From contig JAYKKT010000037.1 in assembly GCA_036023115.1 (NCBI GenBank), positions 186,001 to 250,000 on the forward strand: DNA of 64,000 nucleotides. The letters run 5' to 3'. The translations under genes and the position numbers were made by a program. Numbering within the stretch: position 1 is the stretch's first letter; each line of letters starts with the position of its first letter. The notes under the pieces were generated by a model. The model was not told the origin of the DNA. It worked only from the letters and a program-made list of their open reading frames with translations, and ran no database searches. The DNA is from Brasenia schreberi (taxonomy: Eukaryota > Streptophyta > Magnoliopsida > Nymphaeales > Cabombaceae). Positions 20,816 through 30,983 of the stretch are shown here, in pieces.

Positions 20816-21008
20816 AATCTATTTGAAATTTTGTAAATTTTTTATTTTTTTTGTGTTTTTGTAAAACGAGCACTTTGGGAACTATACAAACTACTCTTTT
20901 TTCGAGTTTTTCATTTTCAAATGTTTTTGGCTTTTGTAATTTTTCCATTTTTTGGATTTTGAATTTTTCAAATGTTTTTGTATTTTTGATAAAGGGATCT
21001 TCCATCAT
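20793..21008 (-). pseudogene. pol: E2 pol N-terminus: Lys-rich linker
   Basis: Starts MMEDPFIKN at 21008, directly after a TTTGTAG acceptor-like tract. 71 codons rich in Lys and Phe (TFEKFKIQKMEKLQKPK), then a frame change. Matches the linkers of E1, E5 and E7. Confidence 0.7.
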
Positions 21009-21033
21009 ACCTACAAAGGGAAAACACTACAAG

Positions 21034-21918
21034 TTAGACTCTGAATAAGAGGTCTAAATCGTAGGTCTCTTCTAAGATAAGCTCCAGGGCACCCTTGACC
21101 CAAGTGGTCACAGGGGGTGGTTCTGGTGGTATTCTGGGAGTATAGCCGATCCCATATCAGCTTGGATTGGCCCTAGGCAGTATTGATTCTAGGAGACCTT
21201 GATTTTGTGCCCCTAGACTCTTATATGGCAAATAGCCCATGTTTAATAGCATGTTCCACGATTTTTTGTTTTTAGAAAAGTTTTGATATAAATCGTGGTC
21301 CTGGAACTTGTTGTCGTCTATGTTATGCACATAGAGCTTTTTGTCCAGGGGTTTTGGAAATAAGGGATTCTTGGGTTTTCCTGGAATGGTCAGAACTTTG
21401 AGGGGGCCAACCTTGGGTGGCCCCTTCACATATATGACCTTCCTAGGGTTCTTCAACATGAGCCTTGGTGGCTCGAGCATAGTTTGCCCCAGTTTTACCT
21501 CGTGGGTATGGGAACTTGACAAGCAAGGAGAATTTATGACCCCTTGAAGTTGAGGATAACTCTCACCTAGGATCACTATGACTTTGTCGCTGAAAGAGAT
21601 TTTGACACACCTGTGGAAGGTGGATGGCACAATGCACAAGCTGTGTATCCAGGGCCTTCCCAACAACATGTTATAATGGGGGTGGATGTCCAGGACATGG
21701 AACACCCCCGTGTGTGCTATTCCTCCCGTTTTCATGGGGAGTTCGATAGATCTTAGTGGTCTAGACGCATTCCCATCGTATCCAGTGATGACGATGGGGC
21801 TTGGGTGTACGGATGTCAAGGTGACTCTGATTTGGTTCGCCACATGAAGTGGTAGGATGTTGAGCCCTCCTCCACCATCGACTAGGCACCTATCCAGAGA
21901 GTGGTTATTCAGAACCAC
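21034..21918 (-). pseudogene. gag-pro: E2 gag-pro: protease and G-patch-like C-terminus
   Basis: Protease with LVDGGGGLNILPLH and LLGRPWIHSL, then a spacer with LGQTMLEPPRL and YVKGPPKVGPLK, then SWNMLLNMGYLPYKSLG and NQG. A stop after ILPRANPS (near 21157) precedes the Pro-rich tail, which runs on to the family's terminal TAA at 21034-21036. This copy shows the uninterrupted layout that N1 splits in E1. Confidence 0.88.
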
Positions 21919-21954
21919 CTCGATATGTAGGGCCTGGTTATGGGACTCATAGGG

Positions 21955-22473
21955 TCATTGTACATCGTCTTCCGAGAATACGATGGGCGTTTTTGCTCCT
22001 ATGGAGGCCACTTGTTTGGACAAGGATTCTGGGGTAATGTTCGAACTAACCTTTGCTCTTTCTAGAATTTTCTCTAACACTAGTCTATGCCTAGGCGAAG
22101 TTTGTATTAGCTCTAGGATGAACATGTTGATAGAAATCTTTGAAAGATGGTTTTCAAAATCATATACTTTTAAAACGACATTTCCTTTGTCCATTTTTGG
22201 CGAAACTCTAGGAATACATGCTTTTGAGGGGCCAAGCACATTAATCACCTTTTTAGCACTTTGCAGATGTGGGGGTTGATAGATCCTCCCAGATCTTGTC
22301 ACCTCCCCCACGATCAACCTAGGTTTCGCACTTAACATGGCTCTAATCGAGAGATTTGGAGCATCTTGAATTGTTAAAACTGGTTTAACTGAGGACGAAA
22401 CTCTTGGTGGTCCTCGGATAACTACTTGGGTGGGTTTTTTGTAAAGTATGAGAGTAGATGCACAAGTAGACAA
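21955..22473 (-). pseudogene. gag-pro: E2 gag-pro: spacer between zinc knuckle and protease
   Basis: 172 codons with VVIRGPPRVSS, the motif VTRSGRIYQPPHLQ, and ILELIQTSPRHRLVLEKILE, all conserved in E1, E3 and E7. It leaves frame at SEDDVQ, just before the protease. Role unknown. Confidence 0.82.
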
Positions 22474-22493
22474 ACCAGACTCATATGCATGCG

Positions 22494-23660
22494 CTAGACT
22501 CTTCGAAATCGTGAGAGCACATACCTCTTTTCCCTTCCCACTGGTACTTGCGTGCTTGGGGAAGGGTTCTTTGAAGATAGCTTGGCAGGCTCAGGTTCTT
22601 CAACGACCTGGAGCTGACCTTCTGCTATCAAGTTCTCAATTTTATTTAGGAGGGAGAAGCACCGCTTTGTATCATGGCCTTTGAAACGATGATACTTGCA
22701 GAATTTGTTTAAAAATCCCTCCTTTGAAGTGACTCCCTCGGAAATCTCGGGGAGTTCGATCATGCCTTGGGCAAGTAGGAGGTCTAGGACCTCCGACACA
22801 GGTTGCCCTAGCGGAGTGTACTCCCGTCTCTTAAAGGGTTTTTGAAAACTTTTCTCCCTTTTATTTTCTAAGTTTTCAAAATTTCTTGAAGCACTTGCCG
22901 GGCTTGGATCCACTCGGACATTGGCGATTTTGTGGGGTTTTGCCCCTTTGTCCGCGGTGGGTAGCCCATAAGTGTCGGGCTTCTCCAAACGAGCTTTCAA
23001 AATCGCGCTTCCTTTCCATAAATGATCATACACCCCCTTTTTCAAATTTGTTTCGAAAAGGGATGCTTTTTTTATCAACTTATGGAAAGTTGAGATTTCG
23101 TGAAGCGAGAGAAGGGTTTTCAACTCGTTTTTAAAATTATCCAGGATGAGCATGACTGCGCATCCTTCGGATATTGGCTCTCGCACTTGACCTAGGAGAG
23201 ACCTCCAACGAACGATGAACGTATGCACATCCTCGTTCACACCTTGTTTTGTATCCCTCAAGTTGTTTAAAGTCGGCGTGACTTCTACGTTATGCGAGAA
23301 TCTATGCATAAAGCAGTTCGCTAACTCTTCAAAAGTTGCGAACTGGCTAAGGTCGTAGGAAGCCAGCCATTTGGCAGCCGTGCCTTTGAGGGACAAAGGG
23401 AACCAATACACCCATTTCATCGAGTCCTTCTTTTTCTTATGGGCTCGACGAGAGAAAAGTTGCAAGTGAGACCTAGGGTCTCTCATGCCATCATACCGAT
23501 GGAAGTTCGGTATTTCATCGTCACTGTCTGTTTCATAGTCCACAGGTAAGAAATCAGATAGGGCGTAACTCCTTTTCTCTTTATTTTGCCCTCTCAGCAG
23601 CTGCTGTAGGGCTTTACGGTCCTTGTGTGTGAAGGACTCGAGGTATTGGTTACCTTCCAT
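22494..23660 (-). pseudogene. gag: E2 Gag main part
   Basis: 388 open codons from MEGNQYLESF. RALQQLLRGQ-like region and DYETDSDDEIPNFHRYD, then the Gag core (FPLSLKGTAAKWLASYDLSQ, HTFIVRWRSLLGQVREP), then the knuckle FCKYHRFKGHDTKRC with CxxHx4Hx4C spacing. It leaves frame after PEPAK, close to the next segment. One in-frame TAG separates it from the Gag N-terminus. Confidence 0.9.
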
Positions 23661-23669
23661 TGCGGAAGT

Positions 23670-23903
23670 CTATTTGTGTTTGTGAGGTTTTTCAAACTTT
23701 TTCTTGGCCTTTGGTTCGCCATTTGACAAACATGAGTCCCCTGCTTCACCCTCTTGGCTAAGAGCAGCGATCTTGGTCTCGAAATCCCTTCTCAAGTCCT
23801 CAATCTCTTCTAGTTTATTTTGTTTTTTCGAAAACCTCCTAGAGTGAGAACTTGATGCGCATGAGCCGTGGCTAGATACCTCTTGGGAGCCTGGACTCGA
23901 CAT
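23670..23903 (-). pseudogene. gag: E2 Gag N-terminus
   Basis: 77 codons from ATG at 23903: MSSPGSQEVSSHGSC, a heptad-like LEEIEDLRRDFETKIAAL, then a basic KAKKKFEKPHKHK. It ends at TAG in the same frame as the following Gag segment (GAG in relatives), so one nonsense change separates the two. Confidence 0.85.
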
Positions 23904-24022
23904 GCTTCAATGCTTTTCAAAAAAATCCTAAGTATGAAAATGCAACAAACAAAGTTAAAAACACTTTCTTTGAAAATTTTCGCAAGGTTTTTCTACATGA
24001 ACTGACTTTGCACAAGGCCCAG

Positions 24023-24040
24023 GTCCCACCGGGCATGCCA
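24023..24040 (-). promoter_or_regulatory. E2 primer-binding site
   Basis: Matches the family PBS with one mismatch (GGGCATGCCA for GGGCGTGCCA on the plus strand), four bases from the LTR edge at 24045. Confidence 0.83.
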
Positions 24041-24044
24041 AATC

Positions 24045-27002
24045 TGTAGACACGGAAAATTCTCACTTCTGGTTCTTAGGCCCGAAGTGAACCTTTTCGT
24101 GTGTCTAAGTCGTTTTTATGAAAAGGGGCGTGCCAGCTAGCTTACTGAAGCTAGCAAAGTAAGTTTTTGAAATCTGACTCTTTCGGGGCGACTGTGAGCA
24201 AGTGAGCTCTTTTCGTAGCAAACCTTCTTGCACCGATGCGCAAGGGTCAGTCTCTATGCTTAGTAAGTCGTTTTAAACAAATAACCTCTTTGAAAATACA
24301 CGAAGTGTTTGGGTTTTGTTTATTTGATTGCAAGTTTTATTTCGCATGGGATTTGCACGTGCCTATGTATTTCAATTTTATACTTTTTAGAGCCAACTAG
24401 GTGTGTGCGCAAGTGACCTAAGTAGGGCGATTTTTGCACTGGAGTGTGGGGTTTGCTTTGATGCAATATGCATCCTAACTCGTGGTATGGCGAATATGCA
24501 ATGCAAACTCACACAACTCCAAGGGAAAACCTGAATTTGAAAGACAATGCTGAAGGGAAATTGCGTAATGTAAATTGCAAAAGGGAAATAGGGCTATATC
24601 TTAAGAGCGGAAAGGCTCAATTGTGTAAGTGTATGTCGTGTATATATGAAAAGACTACTCACACAGCTGAACCTTAAAACCCAAATCTTAAAGACATAGC
24701 GGAAGGGAAATACTTATAATATATATGGGCCCGAAGGTCGCCAATGTGTGCGTGGGTGTTGTGTATATATGGAAAGACAACTCACACGACTTGTAATGTA
24801 AAACCCAAATAAAATTGCAATATGGACCTTACTAGGGTCTTGGGAATAAGAGCAAAAGCTCAATGTGTGTGAGTGTAGAATTGAAAACCCACGCACACGA
24901 CTTGAATAAAACACCCAAATAAAATTGCAATATGGCCCTTACTAGGGTCTTGGGAATAAGAGCGAAAGCTTAATGTGTGTGAGTGTGGAATTGAAAGACA
25001 ACACCCACGACTTGTAATGGAAAACCCACGCAACCGAATATATATAAATATAACTATATCCTAGGGGCTGTCAAGGCCTGTATGTGTGCCAAAAGGGTGT
25101 GCAACTAAGAGCGGAAAGGCTCAAGTGCACGTGTGTGTTGGTGTGCCAAACCACATTATTACAATCGGGGAGAGACAACGCTCCATTATTACAACCCCGT
25201 ATCAAAATTTAATTAAATGTAAGCAAGTTCATATAATGGACCGAGTTAGGCACTTACGTGTAGCTGGTCCGTGTTCAGCTTCCTTGGACTTGGCTTCATG
25301 AGTCGCCTTGGGCAGCCAAAGGGGAGCTCCTTGGGTGTATGTTGGCGGTAGGTAGGGGTGCTGGCCCGGTGGTCGAGTGGCAGGTGGATGGACTAGGATT
25401 AGGGGATGCTTGGCTGGGAAGTGGGTGACTAACGGAGGATGTTCAGCTAGGAGCTAAGGTGTGGTATTGAAGAGGGTGAATGGGATATGGTGTAGGTCGG
25501 TCGGGTGGAAATGAGAAGGGAAGGATGCAAGTTGGCGGGTGGATGGGAGTGTGCAGCTGGGAAAGAAAGAGGCGAAGGGTTAGATGGGGTTGAGGTGGGG
25601 TACTAACCGTGAATGGAGGTGGTGCTGGTGGATGGAAGTGGTGGCCGGATGGTAGTGGAAGAAGAGTGGCAGCCGGGAAGGTGCTCCTCGCTAAAGGTGG
25701 AAGGTGATGGAGTTGGTTGGAGTGGAGAGATGTTGGCCGGTTGGTGGAGTGGCGGTGGAATGGCAGGTGGTGGGCCGGGTGGTGGAGCTTGGAGTGAGTG
25801 GGGGGTGAGAGTGGAGGAGAGAGAGAGAAACCCGCAATGAAGGGGGGTTTTTATAGGCTGGGAATGGGCTGGGTCGGTTGGTAGAAGGTGGGCCAGATAT
25901 TTGTAATAAGGTGGGCATGGGACATGGTTTGGGGTAGGTCGGTTAGGGGGGCTGGTTAGTGGTATGGGGTAGGTCGGTTAGGTGGGCTGGGACATAGTAG
26001 TTACGGGTTTAATTAGGTGCACTAAGGTGGGTTTAGGCTTAGTTGGTTAGGGTCTAAGCGGTCTAGCTAGGTGAGGTGGGCTAGGTGAGGTTAGGGCGGT
26101 TTTGGGTGAGAAGGGTTAGGTTTTAGGGGGGAATGGCTAGGTGAGGTGAGCTAGCTTAGGGCTAGGTTTAGGAACCTCCCCTTGGCACCGGTCCATTGGT
26201 CCAGTTGCAGCCATATCCAAGTTGGTGCAGCCCTAGGTCAAGTGTAGGTGCATACAAGCTCAAACCCACACTCTAGGTTAAACCCAAAAGGCTAACCCAC
26301 TTTTGACCAAAAGTCAAGCCTACCAACTTTCCCACTCATACTTTATCCCCCCCTTTCTCTTTCTCTACCCAAGCTTTTCACGTGAAATGTTGTGGGCCCC
26401 TCACCTCCATTTATGAGAAGGTGATGTGGGCTATGGATGTAGATATTGGATTTGGATCTTGGGATCCAAATCCAAATACATGTTGGGTTTCGGTCTAGAT
26501 ATACATGGTCCAGATCCGGCCCAAATCTGATTTTTTGATTCCTTAATGGCGTTTTGAAACGGACGGTTTGTGTGGAGCCTGACTTCATCAGTACTCCGTC
26601 CTAAGTTGGGTCTTCGCCAACATTGTCGTCCGCTCTTCTTCTCACCTTCAGGAGTTCATTTTGAGCAAATTTCTGATATCTAGAGCTTGGATGTCTAAGA
26701 ATTTGGGGATGATTTTGATACGAGAGTTGATGTGCCGGGCTTGAAGTATGCTTCGGGTCCGGGCTCTTCTTTGCCTCTTCGGTCCTGCTTTCGTCAGGTC
26801 AGGCTGCTTCTAGGGTTTCAAAACACCTTTTTAATGTTTTGAAACTATATGTATAGAGTTTTAAAACATATATACAGGTTCAAAGTATGTACAAGGTTGT
26901 TTGGAAGGTTCCTGGGTTTCCAGACTCAAAATAGCCCTTTGGGGCTGCTTTTGTAAAACCAGGCATTTTTTAGAAAAATTGTGAGATTTTGGGGTGTTTA
27001 CA
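24045..27002 (-). repeat. E2 5' LTR (2958 bp)
   Basis: Plus-strand ends TGTAGACACG and GGGGTGTTTACA. Contains the PBS-like decamer (24126-24135), tandem modules (24590-25110), the conserved block (25159-25203), a minus-strand GTAAGTG (25251-25257), TATA-like CCTATAAAAA (25848-25857) and GGATCC modules. Colinear with the partial 3' LTR. Confidence 0.93.
24590..25110 (-). repeat. Tandem modules in E2 5' LTR
   Basis: Five or so units combining TAAGAGCGGAAAGGCTCAA or GAGCGAAAGCTC with CTCACACGACTTG and GGCCCTTACTAGGGTCTTGGG. Confidence 0.78.
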
Positions 27003-27079
27003 ACAGGCTTAAAGCAATATTTACAGGTTTTAAAACAATATGTATAGGGTTTTGGGAAGGCTCTTGGGATTTTGGGGTG
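27003..27079 (-). repeat. Stub of another LTR end
   Basis: About 77 bp between E2 and E3 coding sequence resembles the U3 start of these LTRs (minus strand: ACACCCCAAAATCCC.., then CTATACATATTGTTTTAAAACC). It ends GGGGTGTTT without the final ACA. E2 is inserted 77 bp inside it, so a further LTR or element probably lies between E3 and E2 in the nesting, its remainder off the left edge. Confidence 0.55.
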
Positions 27080-27082
27080 TTT

Positions 27083-27553
27083 GATCACTTTTTTAGCAGC
27101 TTTTTCTAAGTGTTGGGGTTGATAGATCCTCCCAGACCTAGTCACTTCCCCTACACTTTGACTAAGGCTCGCTCCTAAGTTGGCACTATTTGTGTGCTTT
27201 GGAGCACTCGGAATTCTTAAAACGGCTCTAGCCAGGGGTGAGACTCTAAGCGCTCCCCGGATCACTACTTGGGCAACTTTCTTATAAATGATGAGAGATG
27301 GTGGACAAGTAGTGAAGCTAGAATATGAATGCACAAAACCTTTTGAGGTTGCGAAAGCGCACACCTCTTTTCCCTTCCCACTGGTACTTGCGTGGTTGGG
27401 GAAGGGTTCTTTGAGCAAAGCTTGGGTAGGCTCAGGTTCTTTAGTGACCTGGAGTCGGCCTTGCTCGATCAAGTTTTCAATTTTGTTTAAAAGGGAAAAG
27501 CATTTGTTTGTATCATTGCCTTTGAGCCGATGATACTTGCAAAATCCGTTCAA
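27083..27553 (-). pseudogene. gag-pro: E3 gag-pro: zinc knuckle and spacer
   Basis: Begins FCKYHRLKGNDTNKC, where the usual second His is Asn (GND for GHD), so the knuckle is damaged. Follows LLNKIENLIEQGRLQ, EPFPNHASTSGKGKEVCA and VTRSGRIYQPQHLE. The frame runs on into LTR-stub sequence past 27080 and means nothing there. Confidence 0.82.
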
Positions 27554-28036
27554 AAACCTCCCTTTTGGCGCGGTCCCCTCTGGAATTTCAGGGAGTACTA
27601 CGAAACCCTGGGCGAGTAGGAGGTCTAGGACCTCTGAGACAGGTTGCCCCAGTGGGGTATACTCCTGTTTTTCAAAGTTTTTTTGAAATTTTTCATTTTT
27701 TTGGTGTTCGAGCTTTTTCGAAGTGCCCGCCTAGCTCGACTCGACTCGAACATTTGCAATCTTTTGGGGTTTTGCCCCTTTGTCCGTCATGGGTGGCCCG
27801 TAAGTTTCGGGTTTTTCAAATCTCATTTTTGGAAGTATTTTTCCCTTCCATAAGTCATTATAGACTCCCTTTTTCATATTGGTTTCAAATAAGGAAGCCT
27901 TCTTTATTAACTTGTGAAAGGTAGAAATTTCGTGTAAAGAAAGAAGAGTCTTGATCTCCGTTTTAAAATTTTCAAGGATGAGCATGACTGCGCATCCTTC
28001 GGAGATGGGCTCTTTTATTTGCCCAAGGAGGGACCT
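27554..28036 (-). pseudogene. gag: E3 Gag, second half
   Basis: Includes MLILENFKTEIKTLLSLHE, FHKLIKKASLFETNMKKG and NDLWKGKILPK, a stop after ANVRVESS (about 27731), then YTPLGQPVSEVLDLLLAQG. A TAG in place of Trp at the start (FIVR-stop) separates it from the first half. Confidence 0.8.
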
Positions 28037-28752
28037 CTATCGAACGATGAACGCATGTACATCCTCATTCGAGGCTTCTTTCGTGTCCCTCAAGGTGTTC
28101 AAAGTGGGCATTACTTCCACATTATGCGAAAATCTTTGCATAAAGCAGTTTGCTAACTCTTCAAAAGTAGCAAACTGGCTTAAGTCGTAGGAAGCAAGCC
28201 ATTTTGAAGCAGTCCCCTTGAGGGAAAGGGGGAACCAAAACATCCATTTCGTAGAGTCCTTTTTCTTATGGGCTGTGCGTGAAAAGGGTTGCAAGTGAGA
28301 TCTAGGATCCCCCGTGCCATCATTCCGTTGGAAATTCGGTACGTCGTCGTCGCTGTTTGTTTTATAATCAGATGCAAGGAAGTTAGACAGGGCGTATGAT
28401 TTCTTTTCTTTATTTTGCCCTCTCAACAGTTGTTGAAGGGCTTTGCGATCCTTCAATGTGAAGGAATCGTGGTATTGGTTCCCCTCCATTGTGAAGGTTT
28501 CCTTGGGTTTTCTTGCCTTGGTAGTTCTTTTCTTGGCTTTGGCAGGTTCGCCATGTGACGAACAAGAGTCAGCCGCCTCAGCCTCTTGGCTAAGGGCGTC
28601 GATTCTTGCGTTTATCTTAGCCTTGAATTCCCTAGGCAAGTTTTCTAACTCCTCTTTTTTACACTTTATTTGAGATTTTGAAATCTCTTTAGAAAGGGAA
28701 CTTGACGAGCGCGAGACCTGGCTAGTCACTTCGTTAGAGCCTGAACTAGATA
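28037..28752 (-). pseudogene. gag: E3 Gag, first half
   Basis: 230 open codons from 28729, with a basic KAKKRTTKARKPK tract, LKDRKALQQLLRGQNKEKK, and the Gag core FPLSLKGTASKWLASYDLSQ. The family's start codon at about 28752 reads ATA instead of ATG. The frame ends in a nonsense change at FIVR-stop. Confidence 0.83.
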
Positions 28753-28865
28753 TGACTCAACAAAAGGTTTAAAAATCCTAAGAGATGCAAATAGGCGAAA
28801 ATTTCAACACTTTCGGAAAAATTTCGCAAAGTTCTACTTGTTTTATCAACTTTTTTAAGTCCCGG

Positions 28866-28883
28866 GTCCCACCAGGTGTGCCA
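28866..28883 (-). promoter_or_regulatory. E3 primer-binding site
   Basis: Family PBS with two mismatches, four bases from the LTR edge at 28888. Confidence 0.78.
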
Positions 28884-29379
28884 AACTTGTAAGCACAAAA
28901 ATTTTCACTTCTGGTTTTGAATTCGAAAATGAACCTTTTTGCATCTACATCGTTTCTATGGGTGTGCCAGCTAGCTTGCTCAAGCTAGCGAAGTTTTTGA
29001 AATATCTGACGTTTTAAGGCAATTGTGAGCAAGAAGGATCTTTTTGCTTTAAACCTTCTTGAATCGATGCTCAAGGGTTAGTTTAGGTGCTTTATAGACG
29101 TTAATAAAACAATTTGGACTCTTTGAAAGGGGACAAGTGTTTTGAAAACTCGAGTTTTGCCTAAGTTTGCAAGTTTTATGTACGGTGCTGGATGATTCCA
29201 AGTCTTTGAGCTTTTAGCTATTTAGGCCGGATATGTGTGTGCACAAGTGACCTAATTTCAGCGTGTTTGAGTGTAGATTCAGGGTTTCTTTTGAAAATGC
29301 ATGAATGCAAGGATGCACAAATGTTTTTTCGGGTTTGAGAAGATGATGTGAGCTAGGCTCGAATTGAAAGCAACTCACA

Positions 29380-29980
29380 CAACTTAATGTAACTACCCGA
29401 AATTGAAGTGCAACTCACGCAGCTTAAGGAAAATACCCGAATTTAAAAGCAATGACTTGAATGTAAATTGCAAAATTGAAATATACTTATATCTTAAGAG
29501 CAGAAATGCTCAATTGTTAGTGAGTGCTTTCGGTGTGTAAATGAAAAGATAACTCACACGACTTGAATTGAACTAGCCGAAATTGAAATATAAGTATATA
29601 GTAAGAGCGGAAAGGCTCAATTGTGAGTGAGTGCTTTTGGTGTGTAAATGTAAAGACAACTCACACAACTTGAATTGAAACCACCCAGAAATGTAAGTGC
29701 GTACACGACTTAATGTAAAACTCACACAGCTGGAAAGTATATAAGTATGCTATATCTTATGAGCAACAAAGTCTCAAAATGTGTGTGAGAGTGTGGAGCA
29801 AATGCTCGAGTACCTTTTGTGTGCGAGTGTGAAATTTAAAAGACAAACTCACACAATGTGAATGTAACAAACCAAATTGTGTGTGCAATCATGTGCAATT
29901 AAGAGCAGAAAGGCTCAAGTGCACGTGGGTGTCTTGTGTACGTTTAAGAGCAATATGGCTCAAGTGTACGTGTGTGCTTT
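29380..29980 (-). repeat. Tandem modules in E3 LTR
   Basis: Five or more units of TAAGAGCGGAAAGGCTCAATTG, GTGAGTGAGTGCTTT, GTGTGTAAATG and AACTCACACGACTTGAATTG. Confidence 0.78.
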
Positions 29981-30760
29981 GTGTATCAAGCACGAATATT
30001 ACATTTCGGGGGGAGACTACGCTCCATTATTACAACCCCATATAAAATTGAATTGAATTTTAAAGGAGTAAGGTAAAAACCGAATTTAAACACTTAAAAG
30101 TGGTCAACTTTTCCTCTCCACTTGCTAGGGTCCATCCACCTTGGCAGCCAAGAGATGGGTCTCCCCAGGTGGGTTTAGACATGAATTTTTAGGCTTAGGG
30201 TGTGCTTGGGGGCAGCCAGGTGTTGTAGGTGCCAAATGAGGTTTGAAATAGGTTCAAACCGAGTGCAGCTACACTCGGTTAGGTCTAGATTTAGGTCGGT
30301 GGGGAAGTGGGTTAGGTTAGGTTGGTCGGCTAGGGCTAGGTTAGGTTGGTTTAGGGTGAAGATGGTCTAGTTAGGGTGCGGTTAGGGTTAGGTTTAGGTG
30401 TTTTTTAAGGGATTCGGTTTGGGTGGGTTTGGTTTGGTTTAGGTGAAAGGGGCTAGTTTTGGGTTAGGTTTAGTGGGGTCGGTTAGGTGGTTTAGGCTAG
30501 GTTAGGGTGAGGTTGAGAGACCTACCTCTTGAAGCCAGTCCACCACGCATAGCCCATGCTTCCACGCTTTTTTGCAGCCCTTCTTCAAGTTGGTGCAGCC
30601 CTTTGGTTGAGCCTAGGTTCATACAAGGCTTGAACCCACACTCATTATCAAGCCCACATGGCTATGGCCCACCATATCTACTTTATGCCCTCCACTCATT
30701 CTCTCTCTTCCCAAGCCTTCCAATTTCAAATTCACGTAAGTTTATGGCCCCCCCTCACCT

Positions 30761-30770
30761 CTATTTATAG
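30761..30770 (-). promoter_or_regulatory. TATA box of E3 LTR (CTATAAATAG)
   Basis: Perfect TATA on the minus strand within CCTCTATTTATAGGC, homologous to the N1 and N2 TATA. Confidence 0.72.
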
Positions 30771-30978
30771 GCAAATGAGGTGGGTCTTGGATATGGATCT
30801 TGAGATCCAAATCTGATCTAAATACTATTTGGGTCTGGATCTGGATATTTGGGTCCAGATCCAATCCAAATTTTCATTTCTTCAGTCCTTCTTGGCATTT
30901 CGAGACGGACAGTTTTCGTGGACCCAGACTTCATCAGCGCTCCGTCTTGGGCTGGGTCTTCCCCAACCTTTTTGTCTG

Positions 30979-30983
30979 AACTC
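30979..30983. repeat. Target-site duplication of N2, left copy (AACTC)
   Basis: Identical to 40757-40761. The E3 LTR reads continuously across one copy. Confidence 0.95.

Larger units (their letters stand above)
14222..27002 (-). mobile_element. E2: Ty3/gypsy Tat-like element, 3' LTR split by E1
   Basis: Minus-strand order: 5' LTR (27002-24045), PBS, gag, protease, G-patch-like motif, linker, RT, RNase H, second RNase H, integrase, post-pol region, inverted repeat/polypurine tract, then 2079 bp of 3' LTR up to the E1 insertion at 14222. The remaining ~880 bp of 3' LTR should lie beyond E1, off the left edge. The two LTRs are alike but differ at a few percent of positions by eye, so E2 is older than N2. 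Confidence 0.92.
28888..30983 (-). repeat. E3 5' LTR, R/U5-side part
   Basis: Begins TGTAAGCAC on the plus strand (one change from TGTAGACAC). Holds a perfect hairpin GCTAGCTT-GCTC-AAGCTAGC (28970-28989) beside GGTGTGCCA, tandem modules (29380-29980), the conserved block (29999-30043), TTAGG-rich DNA (30180-30520) and a TATA box (30761). The family GTAAGTG is mutated here (TTAAGTG near 30088). Interrupted at 30983 by N2. Confidence 0.9.
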
